A DNA stretch of 8,107 bases from Gemmatimonadota bacterium (GTDB lineage Bacteria; Gemmatimonadota; Gemmatimonadetes; Gemmatimonadales; GWC2-71-9): positions 1 through 8,107 of the forward strand of contig QHUQ01000200.1 in assembly GCA_003221985.1 (NCBI GenBank). Reading direction: 5' to 3'. Below the pieces are notes generated by a model. The model did not search any database, had not been told where the DNA came from, and was given only the letters and a program-made list of their open reading frames with translations. This document shows, piece after piece, positions 1-5,386 of the stretch. Position 1 is the stretch's first letter. Every line of letters begins with the position of its first letter. Position numbers and translations under genes: made by a program.

Positions 1-1
1 G

Positions 2-601
2 ACGGGGAGCCTCGTCGTCAAGCTGCCCCTGCCGCCCGGCTGCTTGCCCACCCTGTGGGACAACGACGCGGGCTACGTGCAGTCCTATCTCAGCCAGTAT
101 CCCGGCTACTACCTGACTGCCGACGCCGGGTACAAGGATGCCGACGGCTATCTCTGGGTGATGAGCCGGACCGACGACATCATCAACGTCGCCGGCCACC
201 GGCTCTCCACGGGGGCGATGGAGGAAGTCCTCGCTTCGCATCCGGACGTGGCCGAGTGCGCCGTGGTGGGGGTGGCGGACCAGCTCAAGGGCGAGATTCC
301 CCTGGGATTCATCGTGCTGAAGGTGGGCGTGCGGCGCGCGCCGGAAGCCGTCGTCCCGGACCTGGTCGAGATGGTCCGTGAGCGGATCGGCCCGGTCGCG
401 TGCTTCAAGACCGCCACGGTCGTTCAGCGGCTGCCCAAGACCCGCTCCGGCAAGATCCTGCGCGGCACGATGAAGAAGATCGCGGACGGGATCGAGTATC
501 GCGTGCCGCCCACGATCGACGACCCGGTCATCCTGGATGAGATTACCGCGGCGTTGACTTCGCTCGGCTATCCCTTGCGAAGGCGTAACCCCTTAGCTTA
601 G
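2..601 (+). CDS. prpE: Propionyl-CoA/acetyl-CoA synthetase, C-terminal part (5' end outside window)
   Basis: This is the 3' part of an ANL-superfamily acyl-CoA synthetase, which activates a short-chain acid (propionate or acetate) with ATP and CoA through an acyl-adenylate. The frame is open from base 2, and about 199 codons are visible of a family usually near 630 residues. The visible part carries the end of the adenylation core and the mobile C-terminal lid. At 170-240 the hinge-region motif reads SRTDDIINVAGHRLSTGAME, typical of the PrpE/ACSS3 branch. At 431-466 is PKTRSGKILRG, whose second Lys (codon 452-454) is the catalytic lysine of the adenylation step in this family. The tail RVPPTIDDPVILDEI also matches PrpE/ACSS3-type enzymes. 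The usual TGD of motif A7 is TAD, which I take as clade variation. Propionate versus acetate preference cannot be read from this fragment. The next gene starts 29 nt downstream. Confidence 0.88.
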   Translation, partial: TGSLVVKLPLPPGCLPTLWDNDAGYVQSYLSQYPGYYLTADAGYKDADGYLWVMSRTDDIINVAGHRLSTGAMEEVLASHPDVAECAVVGVADQLKGEIPLGFIVLKVGVRRAPEAVVPDLVEMVRERIGPVACFKTATVVQRLPKTRSGKILRGTMKKIADGIEYRVPPTIDDPVILDEITAALTSLGYPLRRRNPLA

Positions 602-630
602 GCCAACGTCGTCAGGCTGCGTCTGGGCAC

Positions 631-1905
631 ATGTCACCTCTAGCCGTTCGCGTCGGTGCGGGCGTCCTCGCACTCCTCGCTCTTCTCGCCCTGCGCGGCA
701 AGCGCTGGGCCTACCCCGCATTCGTGGTGCTCGGGCTCCTCTATTTTCCCGCGCAAACCCACTTCCACGTGCACGTCCCGAAGTGCGAGCAGCTGCTTCC
801 CACGATGAAGGTGCTCGTCCTCTCGCTGCACAACTACGCGTACCTCGCGCTGTTCGCCGGCTTCTACTGGATGTCGTGGGTGCAGTTCGGAAGGTCTGAC
901 GCGCGCGCCGTCTGGGCGCTCCTCGCCACGCTGCTCGTGGGAGCCCTCGTCGAGATCGCCGAGGGCATGACCATGACGGGGCGAGGACATTGCCGCCTGC
1001 GGGATCTCGTACCGGACGCCGCCGGGGCGTTGGGCGCGGCGCTGCTGCTCGCTGTCTGGTCCCGCCTCACCCGGAAACCGGGGTACGTCAGACTCGTCAG
1101 GCCTCACGCAGCGGCCGCTCCACGCCCGGCCCCCACGGCCCGTGCTGTCGTTCCTCCTCGCGGTGTGTTTCCGCCCCCGCCCTCCCGGGGCCTACCCGGG
1201 CTGTACGTACCTCCGCCCTCCCCCCCGGACTTTTCACCGGGCCCGAGGCCTGTTACGCCAGCGGCGGACATGGCTCCGACGCATGAGGTCGCGCCGAGGG
1301 AGGGGGGGGCGATCGCTGCACGTGCAGCGGTCGTGCAACGCCTTCAGGCGATCCTGAGACGTCTCAAGGAAATGTTCCAACGCCTGTGGATGACCATACG
1401 TCGACGTCGCCGCACAGTCGTCGTTGGCGTCTCACTCCTGGCGCTCGTGGGCGCCGGGGCGCTGGTGATTCTGCGCCTCCCGGCGCCAGCGCCTGTCGTC
1501 ACCCAACCGACCGAGGCACCGCCCCCAGAGCCCCCACCGCCACCGCCTCGGCCCCTCCAGTCGGAAGCCGAGGGGTACTACGAGCCGAGCTACAAGTTCA
1601 CGGTCTCCGATCGACGTTTCACCCGCCTGACGCTGCGTCCCGAACCCTTTGTCACGTTCTCGCGGACCGGGATACGGGATGAAGTGGGGTGTGCAGATGC
1701 ACGGATTAGCCCGGCCGCGGTACACCTGCGCTGCGAGTTCGAGCGCGTCGGCATCATGGTCACGATCGAGGGCCAGTTCCCGTCACGCTCGGTCACGAGC
1801 CGCCTCGACGCGCCCGTCCTGAACGCCATGGTGACGGTCACCAATACGCGCGGTGAGACGCTGTTCCGCGCGCGCCAGCCGTTCTATTGGCACGCGCCCG
1901 ATTGA
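631..1905 (+). CDS. VanZ-like membrane protein with proline-rich linker and unknown C-terminal domain
   Basis: The protein is 424 residues and its function is unknown. The N-terminal 145 residues form a compact membrane domain with hydrophobic segments at about 5-22, 27-40, 60-80, 92-110 and 127-144. The stretch VEIAEG...CRLRDLVPDAAGALGA (107-136) resembles the VanZ-like pattern (E-I-x-Q/E, R, a D-L-x-x-N/D, then G-A-x-G). Next comes a Pro/Arg/Ala-rich, probably disordered linker (155-225), a basic amphipathic stretch (228-260, ending in RRRRR), a single membrane segment (262-282), a second Pro-rich run (283-308), and about 115 residues that look beta-rich. By the positive-inside rule, the C-terminal domain should lie outside the cytoplasm. 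The ATG at 631 has no clear Shine-Dalgarno, but the hydrophobic N-terminus fits it. The linker DNA holds a C7 tract (1220-1226) and a G8 tract (1302-1309). VanZ-like proteins are often linked to envelope stress or glycopeptide resistance, but nothing here shows that role. The VanZ match is moderate. Confidence 0.72.
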   Translation: MSPLAVRVGAGVLALLALLALRGKRWAYPAFVVLGLLYFPAQTHFHVHVPKCEQLLPTMKVLVLSLHNYAYLALFAGFYWMSWVQFGRSDARAVWALLATLLVGALVEIAEGMTMTGRGHCRLRDLVPDAAGALGAALLLAVWSRLTRKPGYVRLVRPHAAAAPRPAPTARAVVPPRGVFPPPPSRGLPGLYVPPPSPPDFSPGPRPVTPAADMAPTHEVAPREGGAIAARAAVVQRLQAILRRLKEMFQRLWMTIRRRRRTVVVGVSLLALVGAGALVILRLPAPAPVVTQPTEAPPPEPPPPPPRPLQSEAEGYYEPSYKFTVSDRRFTRLTLRPEPFVTFSRTGIRDEVGCADARISPAAVHLRCEFERVGIMVTIEGQFPSRSVTSRLDAPVLNAMVTVTNTRGETLFRARQPFYWHAPD

Positions 1906-1907
1906 GG
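1904..1907 (+). promoter_or_regulatory. Ribosome binding site for the MmcQ/YjbR gene
   Basis: GAGG lies 8 nt before the ATG at 1916 and overlaps the stop codon of the preceding gene. This supports the 1916 start and translational coupling across the 10-nt gap. Confidence 0.5.
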
Positions 1908-1915
1908 ACTAGCGA

Positions 1916-2230
1916 ATGACCCCAGTTGATTTTCGCCGCATGGCGCTGAGTCTTCCCGATGCCATCGAAGCCGCCCACATGAGCCACCCCGACTTTCGCG
2001 TCGCCGGCAAGATCTTCGCGACGCTCGGCTACCCGCGCGCGGGCTTCGCGATGGTGTCGTTGACTCCCGACCAGCAGGAATTGTTCGTGCGGAGCGAGCC
2101 GAAGACCTTCACGCCGGTCCCTGGGGGATGGGGAAAGAAGGGCGCTACCCACGTCTTGCTCCGCACCGCCAAGAAGTCTGCAGTGAAAGAGGCGTTGAAG
2201 GTGGCGTGGCAAAACCGAACCGCGAAGTAG
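1916..2230 (+). CDS. MmcQ/YjbR family protein
   Basis: This is a 104-residue protein of the MmcQ/YjbR (formerly DUF419) family, small single-domain alpha/beta proteins with a CyaY-like fold. They are often called DNA-binding, but their biochemical role is not settled. Family hallmarks visible here are the opening DFRRMALSLPDAIEAAHMSHPDFRV (residues 5-29), the core KIFATLGYPRAGFAMVSLTPDQQ (32-54), LFVRSEPKTFTPVPGGWGKKGATHVLL (56-82) and a C-terminal helix KKSAVKEALKVAWQNR. The length is slightly short but normal for the family. The gene starts 10 nt after the VanZ-like gene and is probably co-transcribed with it. There is no sign of a partner that would fix its function. Confidence 0.85.
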   Translation: MTPVDFRRMALSLPDAIEAAHMSHPDFRVAGKIFATLGYPRAGFAMVSLTPDQQELFVRSEPKTFTPVPGGWGKKGATHVLLRTAKKSAVKEALKVAWQNRTAK

Positions 2231-2263
2231 CTCGGCCTGCTTAGCTTTCTACAACCTTCCTTC

Positions 2264-2267
2264 GGAG
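2264..2267 (+). promoter_or_regulatory. Ribosome binding site deciding the M20 peptidase start
   Basis: GGAG ends 5 nt before the ATG at 2273. An in-frame GTG at 2267 overlaps this site and would add only two residues, so the ATG is the better start. Confidence 0.55.
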
Positions 2268-2272
2268 TGTCG

Positions 2273-3682
2273 ATGCGACGTCTGGCCCTTGTTGCATTGT
2301 TGCTGTGTCTTGGCTCGCCCGCGGGTGCCCAGGCACCGCGCTCGCTGTCGCCGAATGATCAGCGCGCGCGCGACATCTTCGAGCAGCTCATCAACATCAA
2401 CACGACGGGTTCGAGCGGCAGCACCACGGTCGCGGCGAACGCCATGGCGAAGCGGCTCACCGATGCGGGTTTTCCCGCCGCTGACGTTCAAGTCATCGGG
2501 CTGGCGGGCTCGCGCAATCACAACCTCGTCGCGCGCTTTCGCGGCACCGGATCGCAAAAACCCATCCTGCTGCTCGCGCATATCGATGTGGTGGAAGCCA
2601 AGCGGGAAGACTGGTCGCTCGATCCGTTCACGTTCACCGAGAAGGACGGCTTCTTCTACGGCCGCGGCACGATGGACATCAAGGACGGTGCCGCGATCCT
2701 CGTCGCCACCCTCGCTCGGCTCAAACAGGAAGCCTATCGCCCCAACCGCGACCTGATTCTCGCGCTGACGACGGGCGAGGAAGGCGGCAGCGACTACAAC
2801 GGCGTGCAGTGGCTCCTCGAGAACCACCGCGATCTCGTCGATGCGGCGTACGTCATCAACATGGACGCCGGCGATCCCGTGATCCTGAACGGCAAACGGT
2901 TGATGCGCTCGGTGCAGGCCAGCGAAAAGGTCTACGTCACCTTCAAGCTCGAGGTCCACAATCCGGGGGGCCACAGCTCGCTGCCGACGAAGGACAACGC
3001 CATCTATCGCCTCGCTGCCGCGCTGGGGCGGGTGAGCGCGTATGAATTCCCGGCGCAGCTGAACGAAATCACGCGCGCGTTCTTCCAGCGGATGTCGGGG
3101 CTGCAGCAGGGGACCCTCGCCGCGGACATGGCGGCGGTCGCGGGTCCCGTGCCCGATTCCGCCGCGATGCGGCGGCTGTCCGATGTCAGTCCCCTGTACA
3201 ACGCCCAGCTGCGCACCACCTGCGTCGCGACCCAGCTCGCCGGCGGCCACGCCGAGAACGCGCTGCCCCAGACGGCGAGCGCGACGGTCAATTGCCGGAT
3301 GCTGCCCGGCACTCCATCGGACGACGTGCAGCGCGCGTTGACCGAAGCCGTGCACGACAGCGCGGTGGCGATCACGGTGGTGAGCGCGGCGGTGCCAAGT
3401 CCGCCGTCGCCGCTCAAGCCGGAGATCATCGATCCGATCGAGCGCGTCACCAGGCGCCTGTGGAACATCCCCGTCGTCCCCGTGATGGAAACGGGCGCGA
3501 CCGATGGGCTGTACTTCCGCAACGCCGGCATTCCGGTATACGGCGTCTCCGGCGTGTTCGTCGACATCAACGACATCCGGGCGCACGGCCGCGATGAGCG
3601 CATCGGCGTGCAGGATTACTACGACGGCGCGGAATACATCTATCAGCTCGTAAAGGAGGTCTCGGGAAGGGGCGGCAGATAA
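2273..3682 (+). CDS. Secreted M20/M25/M40-family zinc metallopeptidase
   Basis: The 469-residue product belongs to the M20 peptidase family (ArgE/DapE/ACY1/CPG2), dinuclear-zinc hydrolases of amide bonds such as dipeptides and N-acyl amino acids. Residues 1-20 form a signal peptide (basic MRR, hydrophobic core, AGA-Q cleavage region), so the enzyme is exported. Visible active-site elements are H103-x-D105 (LLLAHIDVV), D135 in GRGTMDIKDG (the bridging metal ligand), E169-E170 in TTGEEGG (general base and metal ligand), D198 in INMDAGD, and a late His, H438, in the AHGRDE motif. H229/H234 in HNPGGHSS lie at the start of the lid/dimerisation domain, which runs to about 330. The catalytic set is complete, so the enzyme should be active; the exact substrate is unknown. 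The last residues (GRGGR) and the stop codon lie inside a short GC-rich repeat, so the extreme C-terminus may have been changed by whatever placed the repeats there. Confidence 0.93.
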   Translation: MRRLALVALLLCLGSPAGAQAPRSLSPNDQRARDIFEQLININTTGSSGSTTVAANAMAKRLTDAGFPAADVQVIGLAGSRNHNLVARFRGTGSQKPILLLAHIDVVEAKREDWSLDPFTFTEKDGFFYGRGTMDIKDGAAILVATLARLKQEAYRPNRDLILALTTGEEGGSDYNGVQWLLENHRDLVDAAYVINMDAGDPVILNGKRLMRSVQASEKVYVTFKLEVHNPGGHSSLPTKDNAIYRLAAALGRVSAYEFPAQLNEITRAFFQRMSGLQQGTLAADMAAVAGPVPDSAAMRRLSDVSPLYNAQLRTTCVATQLAGGHAENALPQTASATVNCRMLPGTPSDDVQRALTEAVHDSAVAITVVSAAVPSPPSPLKPEIIDPIERVTRRLWNIPVVPVMETGATDGLYFRNAGIPVYGVSGVFVDINDIRAHGRDERIGVQDYYDGAEYIYQLVKEVSGRGGR

Positions 3683-3697
3683 GGCGGCGGCAGATAA
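3671..3697 (+). repeat. 15-bp tandem duplication over the M20 stop codon
   Basis: The 12-mer GGCGGCAGATAA occurs at 3671-3682 and again at 3686-3697, in phase with a 15-bp period. The TAA of the first copy is the peptidase stop codon; the second copy repeats it in the same frame. The repeat runs on into the left decamer array starting at 3701. Confidence 0.85.
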
Positions 3698-3700
3698 TGC

Positions 3701-3721
3701 GGCGGCGGAGGGCGGCGAAGG
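3701..3721 (+). repeat. Left decamer array of the S23 cassette (inverted arm)
   Basis: Two 10-bp units, GGCGGCGGAG (3701-3710) and GGCGGCGAAG (3711-3720), plus one base. These 21 bases match the reverse complement of 4151-4171 (and of 4141-4161) at 19 of 21 positions, so the array is the inverted partner of the right-hand repeat. It ends 1 bp before the S23 stop codon (3723-3725 on the minus strand). Confidence 0.75.
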
Positions 3722-3722
3722 T

Positions 3723-4073
3723 CTAGCGCATCGATGTCTTGAGCTTCCAGGTAAGAAATTGCGCCCGTCGTTGTTGAGTTTCCAAGGCCAGGTGCACCTC
3801 CTGCTTCACATAATTGAGGGCGAACGCGACTTCGAGACCGTACTCGACCTCGGCCAGCGATCCTAGGGAGATGTCCAAGAAGCGACGAAACTCATTTCGA
3901 CCTCTTCGAGACGCTCCCTCGACCAGGTTGGCTGCGGCCGAAAACGCAGCGCGCCGCAGCTGAGAAGTGAGACCATATAGTTCGTGTTTTGGAAAGGATT
4001 CGGTTGCCTTATATACCGCGAGAACAAGCTTGTGGCTTTCCTGCCAGGCGACGAACCGTTTGTGAGGTGCCAT
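3723..4073 (-). CDS. Four-helix bundle protein, S23/IVP (23S rRNA intervening-sequence protein) family
   Basis: This is a 116-residue, all-helical protein of the family first seen inside 23S rRNA intervening sequences and related in fold to the Avd accessory protein of diversity-generating retroelements. Family features are the opening FVAWQESHKLVLAVYKATESFP (residues 7-28), ELYGLTSQLRRAAFSAAANLVEG (31-53), the basic SRRGRNEFRRFLDISLGSLAEVEYGLEVA (55-83), and a last helix at 90-112. Four helices separated by short loops can be drawn, and the length is typical. Its biochemical function is not established; pentamer formation and nucleic-acid binding are reported for relatives. The ATG at 4073 is the earliest possible start, because an in-frame TGA lies two codons upstream. 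It is the only minus-strand gene here, divergent from citrate synthase and convergent with the M20 gene. There is no 23S rRNA or reverse transcriptase nearby, so this is a stand-alone copy. Confidence 0.92.
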   Translation of the reverse strand: MAPHKRFVAWQESHKLVLAVYKATESFPKHELYGLTSQLRRAAFSAAANLVEGASRRGRNEFRRFLDISLGSLAEVEYGLEVAFALNYVKQEVHLALETQQRRAQFLTWKLKTSMR

Positions 4074-4090
4074 GCATCACGGTAGCGATC

Positions 4091-4111
4091 TGATGCTGCG
4101 CGACAGCATCA
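4091..4111. promoter_or_regulatory. Perfect 21-bp dyad, candidate operator in the divergent promoter region
   Basis: TGATGCTG, five spacer bases (CGCGA), then CAGCATCA: two perfect 8-bp half sites. It lies 17 nt upstream of the S23 ATG and about 60 nt upstream of the citrate synthase ATG at 4173. The half-site length and spacing suit a dimeric helix-turn-helix regulator; as RNA it would be a short hairpin with a five-base loop. There is no U-tract on either strand, so a terminator is unlikely. No regulator gene is visible nearby. Confidence 0.4.
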
Positions 4112-4135
4112 TTTCCATGCGTGCGACATGCTTTT

Positions 4136-4172
4136 GCCGCCCTGCGCCGCCCTGCGCCGCCCTGCGCCGCCC
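4136..4172 (+). repeat. Right decamer tandem array abutting the citrate synthase start
   Basis: Three exact copies of CCTGCGCCGC (4141-4170), preceded by GCCGC and followed by CC, giving 37 bp of period-10 sequence. The last base touches the ATG at 4173. Read on the minus strand, the unit is GGCGGCGCAG-like, the same as the left array. The array occupies the place where a Shine-Dalgarno would sit and contains no purine-rich SD match. Confidence 0.92.
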
Positions 4173-5333
4173 ATGACCGGATCCTCAAAAGCAACGCGAG
4201 GCCTGGATGGAATCGTCGCCGGCCAGACGCGGCTGAGCCACGTCGACGGCCAGGCAGGTCAGTTAATCATCGGTGGCTACGCGGTCGAGGAGCTGGCCGG
4301 GCGCGTCAGCTTCGAGGCGGCGGCGCATCTGCTCTGGCGCGGCGCGCTGCCGGCCCGCGAAGAGCTCGCCACGCTGCGGCGAGAAATCGCGGCGCTGCGT
4401 CCGCTTCCCGACGAGACGCTGCGCGTCGTGCGGGCGGCGGCCACGGCTCCGCCGATCGACGCGCTGCGCATGGCGTGTGCGACGCTGTCGTTGGACCTCG
4501 CCAATCCCGACGACATCTCGCCCGTTGCGGACTTGCAGGCCGCCAAGATGCTCACCGCGCGGTTTCCGACGGTCATCGCCGCGCACGCGCGCCTTGCAGC
4601 GGGGAAGCAGCCGATCGCCCCGCGCGCCGATCTGCCGCACGCCGCGAACTTCCTCTACATGGTCCACGGCAAGGAGCCCGATCCGATCGCGGCCAGGGCG
4701 ATCGACAGCTACTGGGTCACGGTGATCGACCACGGCATGAACGCCTCGACGTTCGCCGCGCGGGTGATCGCGAGCACGCGCTCGGACATGGTGAGCGCGG
4801 TGACGGGAGCGATTGGAGCGCTGAAGGGCCCGCTGCATGGCGGGGCGCCCGGGCCGGTGCTCGACATGCTCAAGGACATCAAGTCCGCCGACCGGGCCGA
4901 GCCGTGGGTGCGCGCCGAGCTGGCGGCGGGCCGGCGCATCATGGGTTTTGGCCACCGCGTCTACAAGGTCCGGGATCCGCGCGCCGCCGTGCTCAGCAAA
5001 GTCGCCGACGACATGAGCTCGGCGGCGCTCGAAGACCGCAAGCTGTTTGATTTGGCGCGCGCGGTCGAGCAAACGGCGCTGAAAGTGCTCGATGAAGTGA
5101 AGCCGGGCCGCAACCTGCGGACCAACGTCGAGTTCTTTACGGCCCTCGTCCTCCAGGCGCTCGGCCTGCAGCCTCGGTCATTCGTGGCGACGTTCGCGTG
5201 TGGGCGGGTCGCGGGCTGGTGTGCGCACGTTATCGAGCAGCACGCCGAGGACCATCTCATTCGGCCCCAGTCGGAATACGTTGGTCCCCGCAATCTGAAG
5301 GCCCCTTCCGGACGATCTGACGGCGGTTCATGA
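4173..5333 (+). CDS. Citrate synthase / 2-methylcitrate synthase family protein
   Basis: The 386-residue enzyme should condense an acyl-CoA (acetyl- or propionyl-CoA) with oxaloacetate in the cytoplasm. It opens with GLDGIVAGQTRLSHVDGQAG, the usual N-terminus of the short bacterial citrate/methylcitrate synthase branch, which is why I start at ATG 4173 rather than the in-frame ATG at 4128, whose 15 extra codons are largely repeat sequence. Active-site elements are H187 in DHGMNAST, H222 in GPLHGGAP and H261 with R262 in GFGHRVYKVRDPRA. The loop that normally carries the catalytic Asp (NVDF) reads NVEFF, with E320. The R in CGRVAGW and the tail EDHLIRPQSEYVGP follow the family. From memory, Glu at this position also occurs in the CitA-type branch, so it need not mean inactivity. 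Acetyl- versus propionyl-CoA preference cannot be told from sequence alone. No Shine-Dalgarno is seen before 4173. Confidence 0.9.
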   Translation: MTGSSKATRGLDGIVAGQTRLSHVDGQAGQLIIGGYAVEELAGRVSFEAAAHLLWRGALPAREELATLRREIAALRPLPDETLRVVRAAATAPPIDALRMACATLSLDLANPDDISPVADLQAAKMLTARFPTVIAAHARLAAGKQPIAPRADLPHAANFLYMVHGKEPDPIAARAIDSYWVTVIDHGMNASTFAARVIASTRSDMVSAVTGAIGALKGPLHGGAPGPVLDMLKDIKSADRAEPWVRAELAAGRRIMGFGHRVYKVRDPRAAVLSKVADDMSSAALEDRKLFDLARAVEQTALKVLDEVKPGRNLRTNVEFFTALVLQALGLQPRSFVATFACGRVAGWCAHVIEQHAEDHLIRPQSEYVGPRNLKAPSGRSDGGS

Positions 5334-5372
5334 TTGTCGTGGAGTTCCCCCGCTGGCGACTCGCTGGTTCTC

Positions 5373-5380
5373 GGAAGGAG
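5373..5380 (+). promoter_or_regulatory. Strong ribosome binding site for the beta-barrel gene
   Basis: GGAAGGAG ends 6 nt before the ATG at 5387. It decides the start: an upstream in-frame ATG at 5330 would put 19 charged residues before an otherwise clean signal peptide. Confidence 0.8.
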
Positions 5381-5386
5381 AATCGT

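Larger units (their letters stand above)
3701..4172 (-). mobile_element. Putative S23/IVP cassette bounded by inverted GC-rich decamer arrays
   Basis: Proposed unit of about 470 bp: left decamer array, minus-strand four-helix-bundle gene, 21-bp dyad, right decamer array. Supporting observations are the opposite orientation to every neighbour, the lower GC (about 55% over 3721-4080 by hand count, versus 63-70% in neighbouring lines I counted), and the matching inverted arms. I see no transposase and no obvious target-site duplication, so mobility is inference. The same arrangement could have arisen by local duplication or recombination. Confidence 0.35.

Noticed and set aside
113..130. TAD instead of TGD in motif A7 of the acyl-CoA synthetase
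   Set aside because: As I recall, ACSS3-type relatives also lack the Gly here, and the remaining motifs including the catalytic Lys are intact, so this is not evidence of inactivation.
1314..1329. A 16-bp perfect palindrome, CGCTGCACGTGCAGCG
   Set aside because: It lies inside the VanZ-like coding frame in a GC-rich Ala/Arg stretch (AARAAVV), far from any start. A chance palindrome is the simpler reading.
2249..3586. A 445-codon open frame on the minus strand opposite the M20 peptidase
   Set aside because: It mirrors a high-GC gene with a full signal peptide and complete catalytic motifs on the + strand. The antisense product is Arg/His/Asp-rich with no recognisable domain, as expected of a codon-bias shadow.
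3652..3660. AAAGGAGGT, a perfect Shine-Dalgarno match
   Set aside because: It sits inside the peptidase coding end (VKEV) with no start codon at a suitable distance. The next ATG (3697) is about 36 nt away and opens only a nine-residue Arg-rich frame.
3723..4073. Diversity-generating retroelement, suggested by the Avd-like fold of the four-helix-bundle protein
   Set aside because: No reverse transcriptase, no template/variable repeat pair and no adenine-biased variable region are present in the window.
4128..4172. Citrate synthase starting at the upstream ATG 4128
   Set aside because: The extra 15 residues come mostly from the tandem repeat, resemble no citrate synthase N-terminus and have no Shine-Dalgarno. 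The family-like sequence begins shortly after the ATG at 4173.
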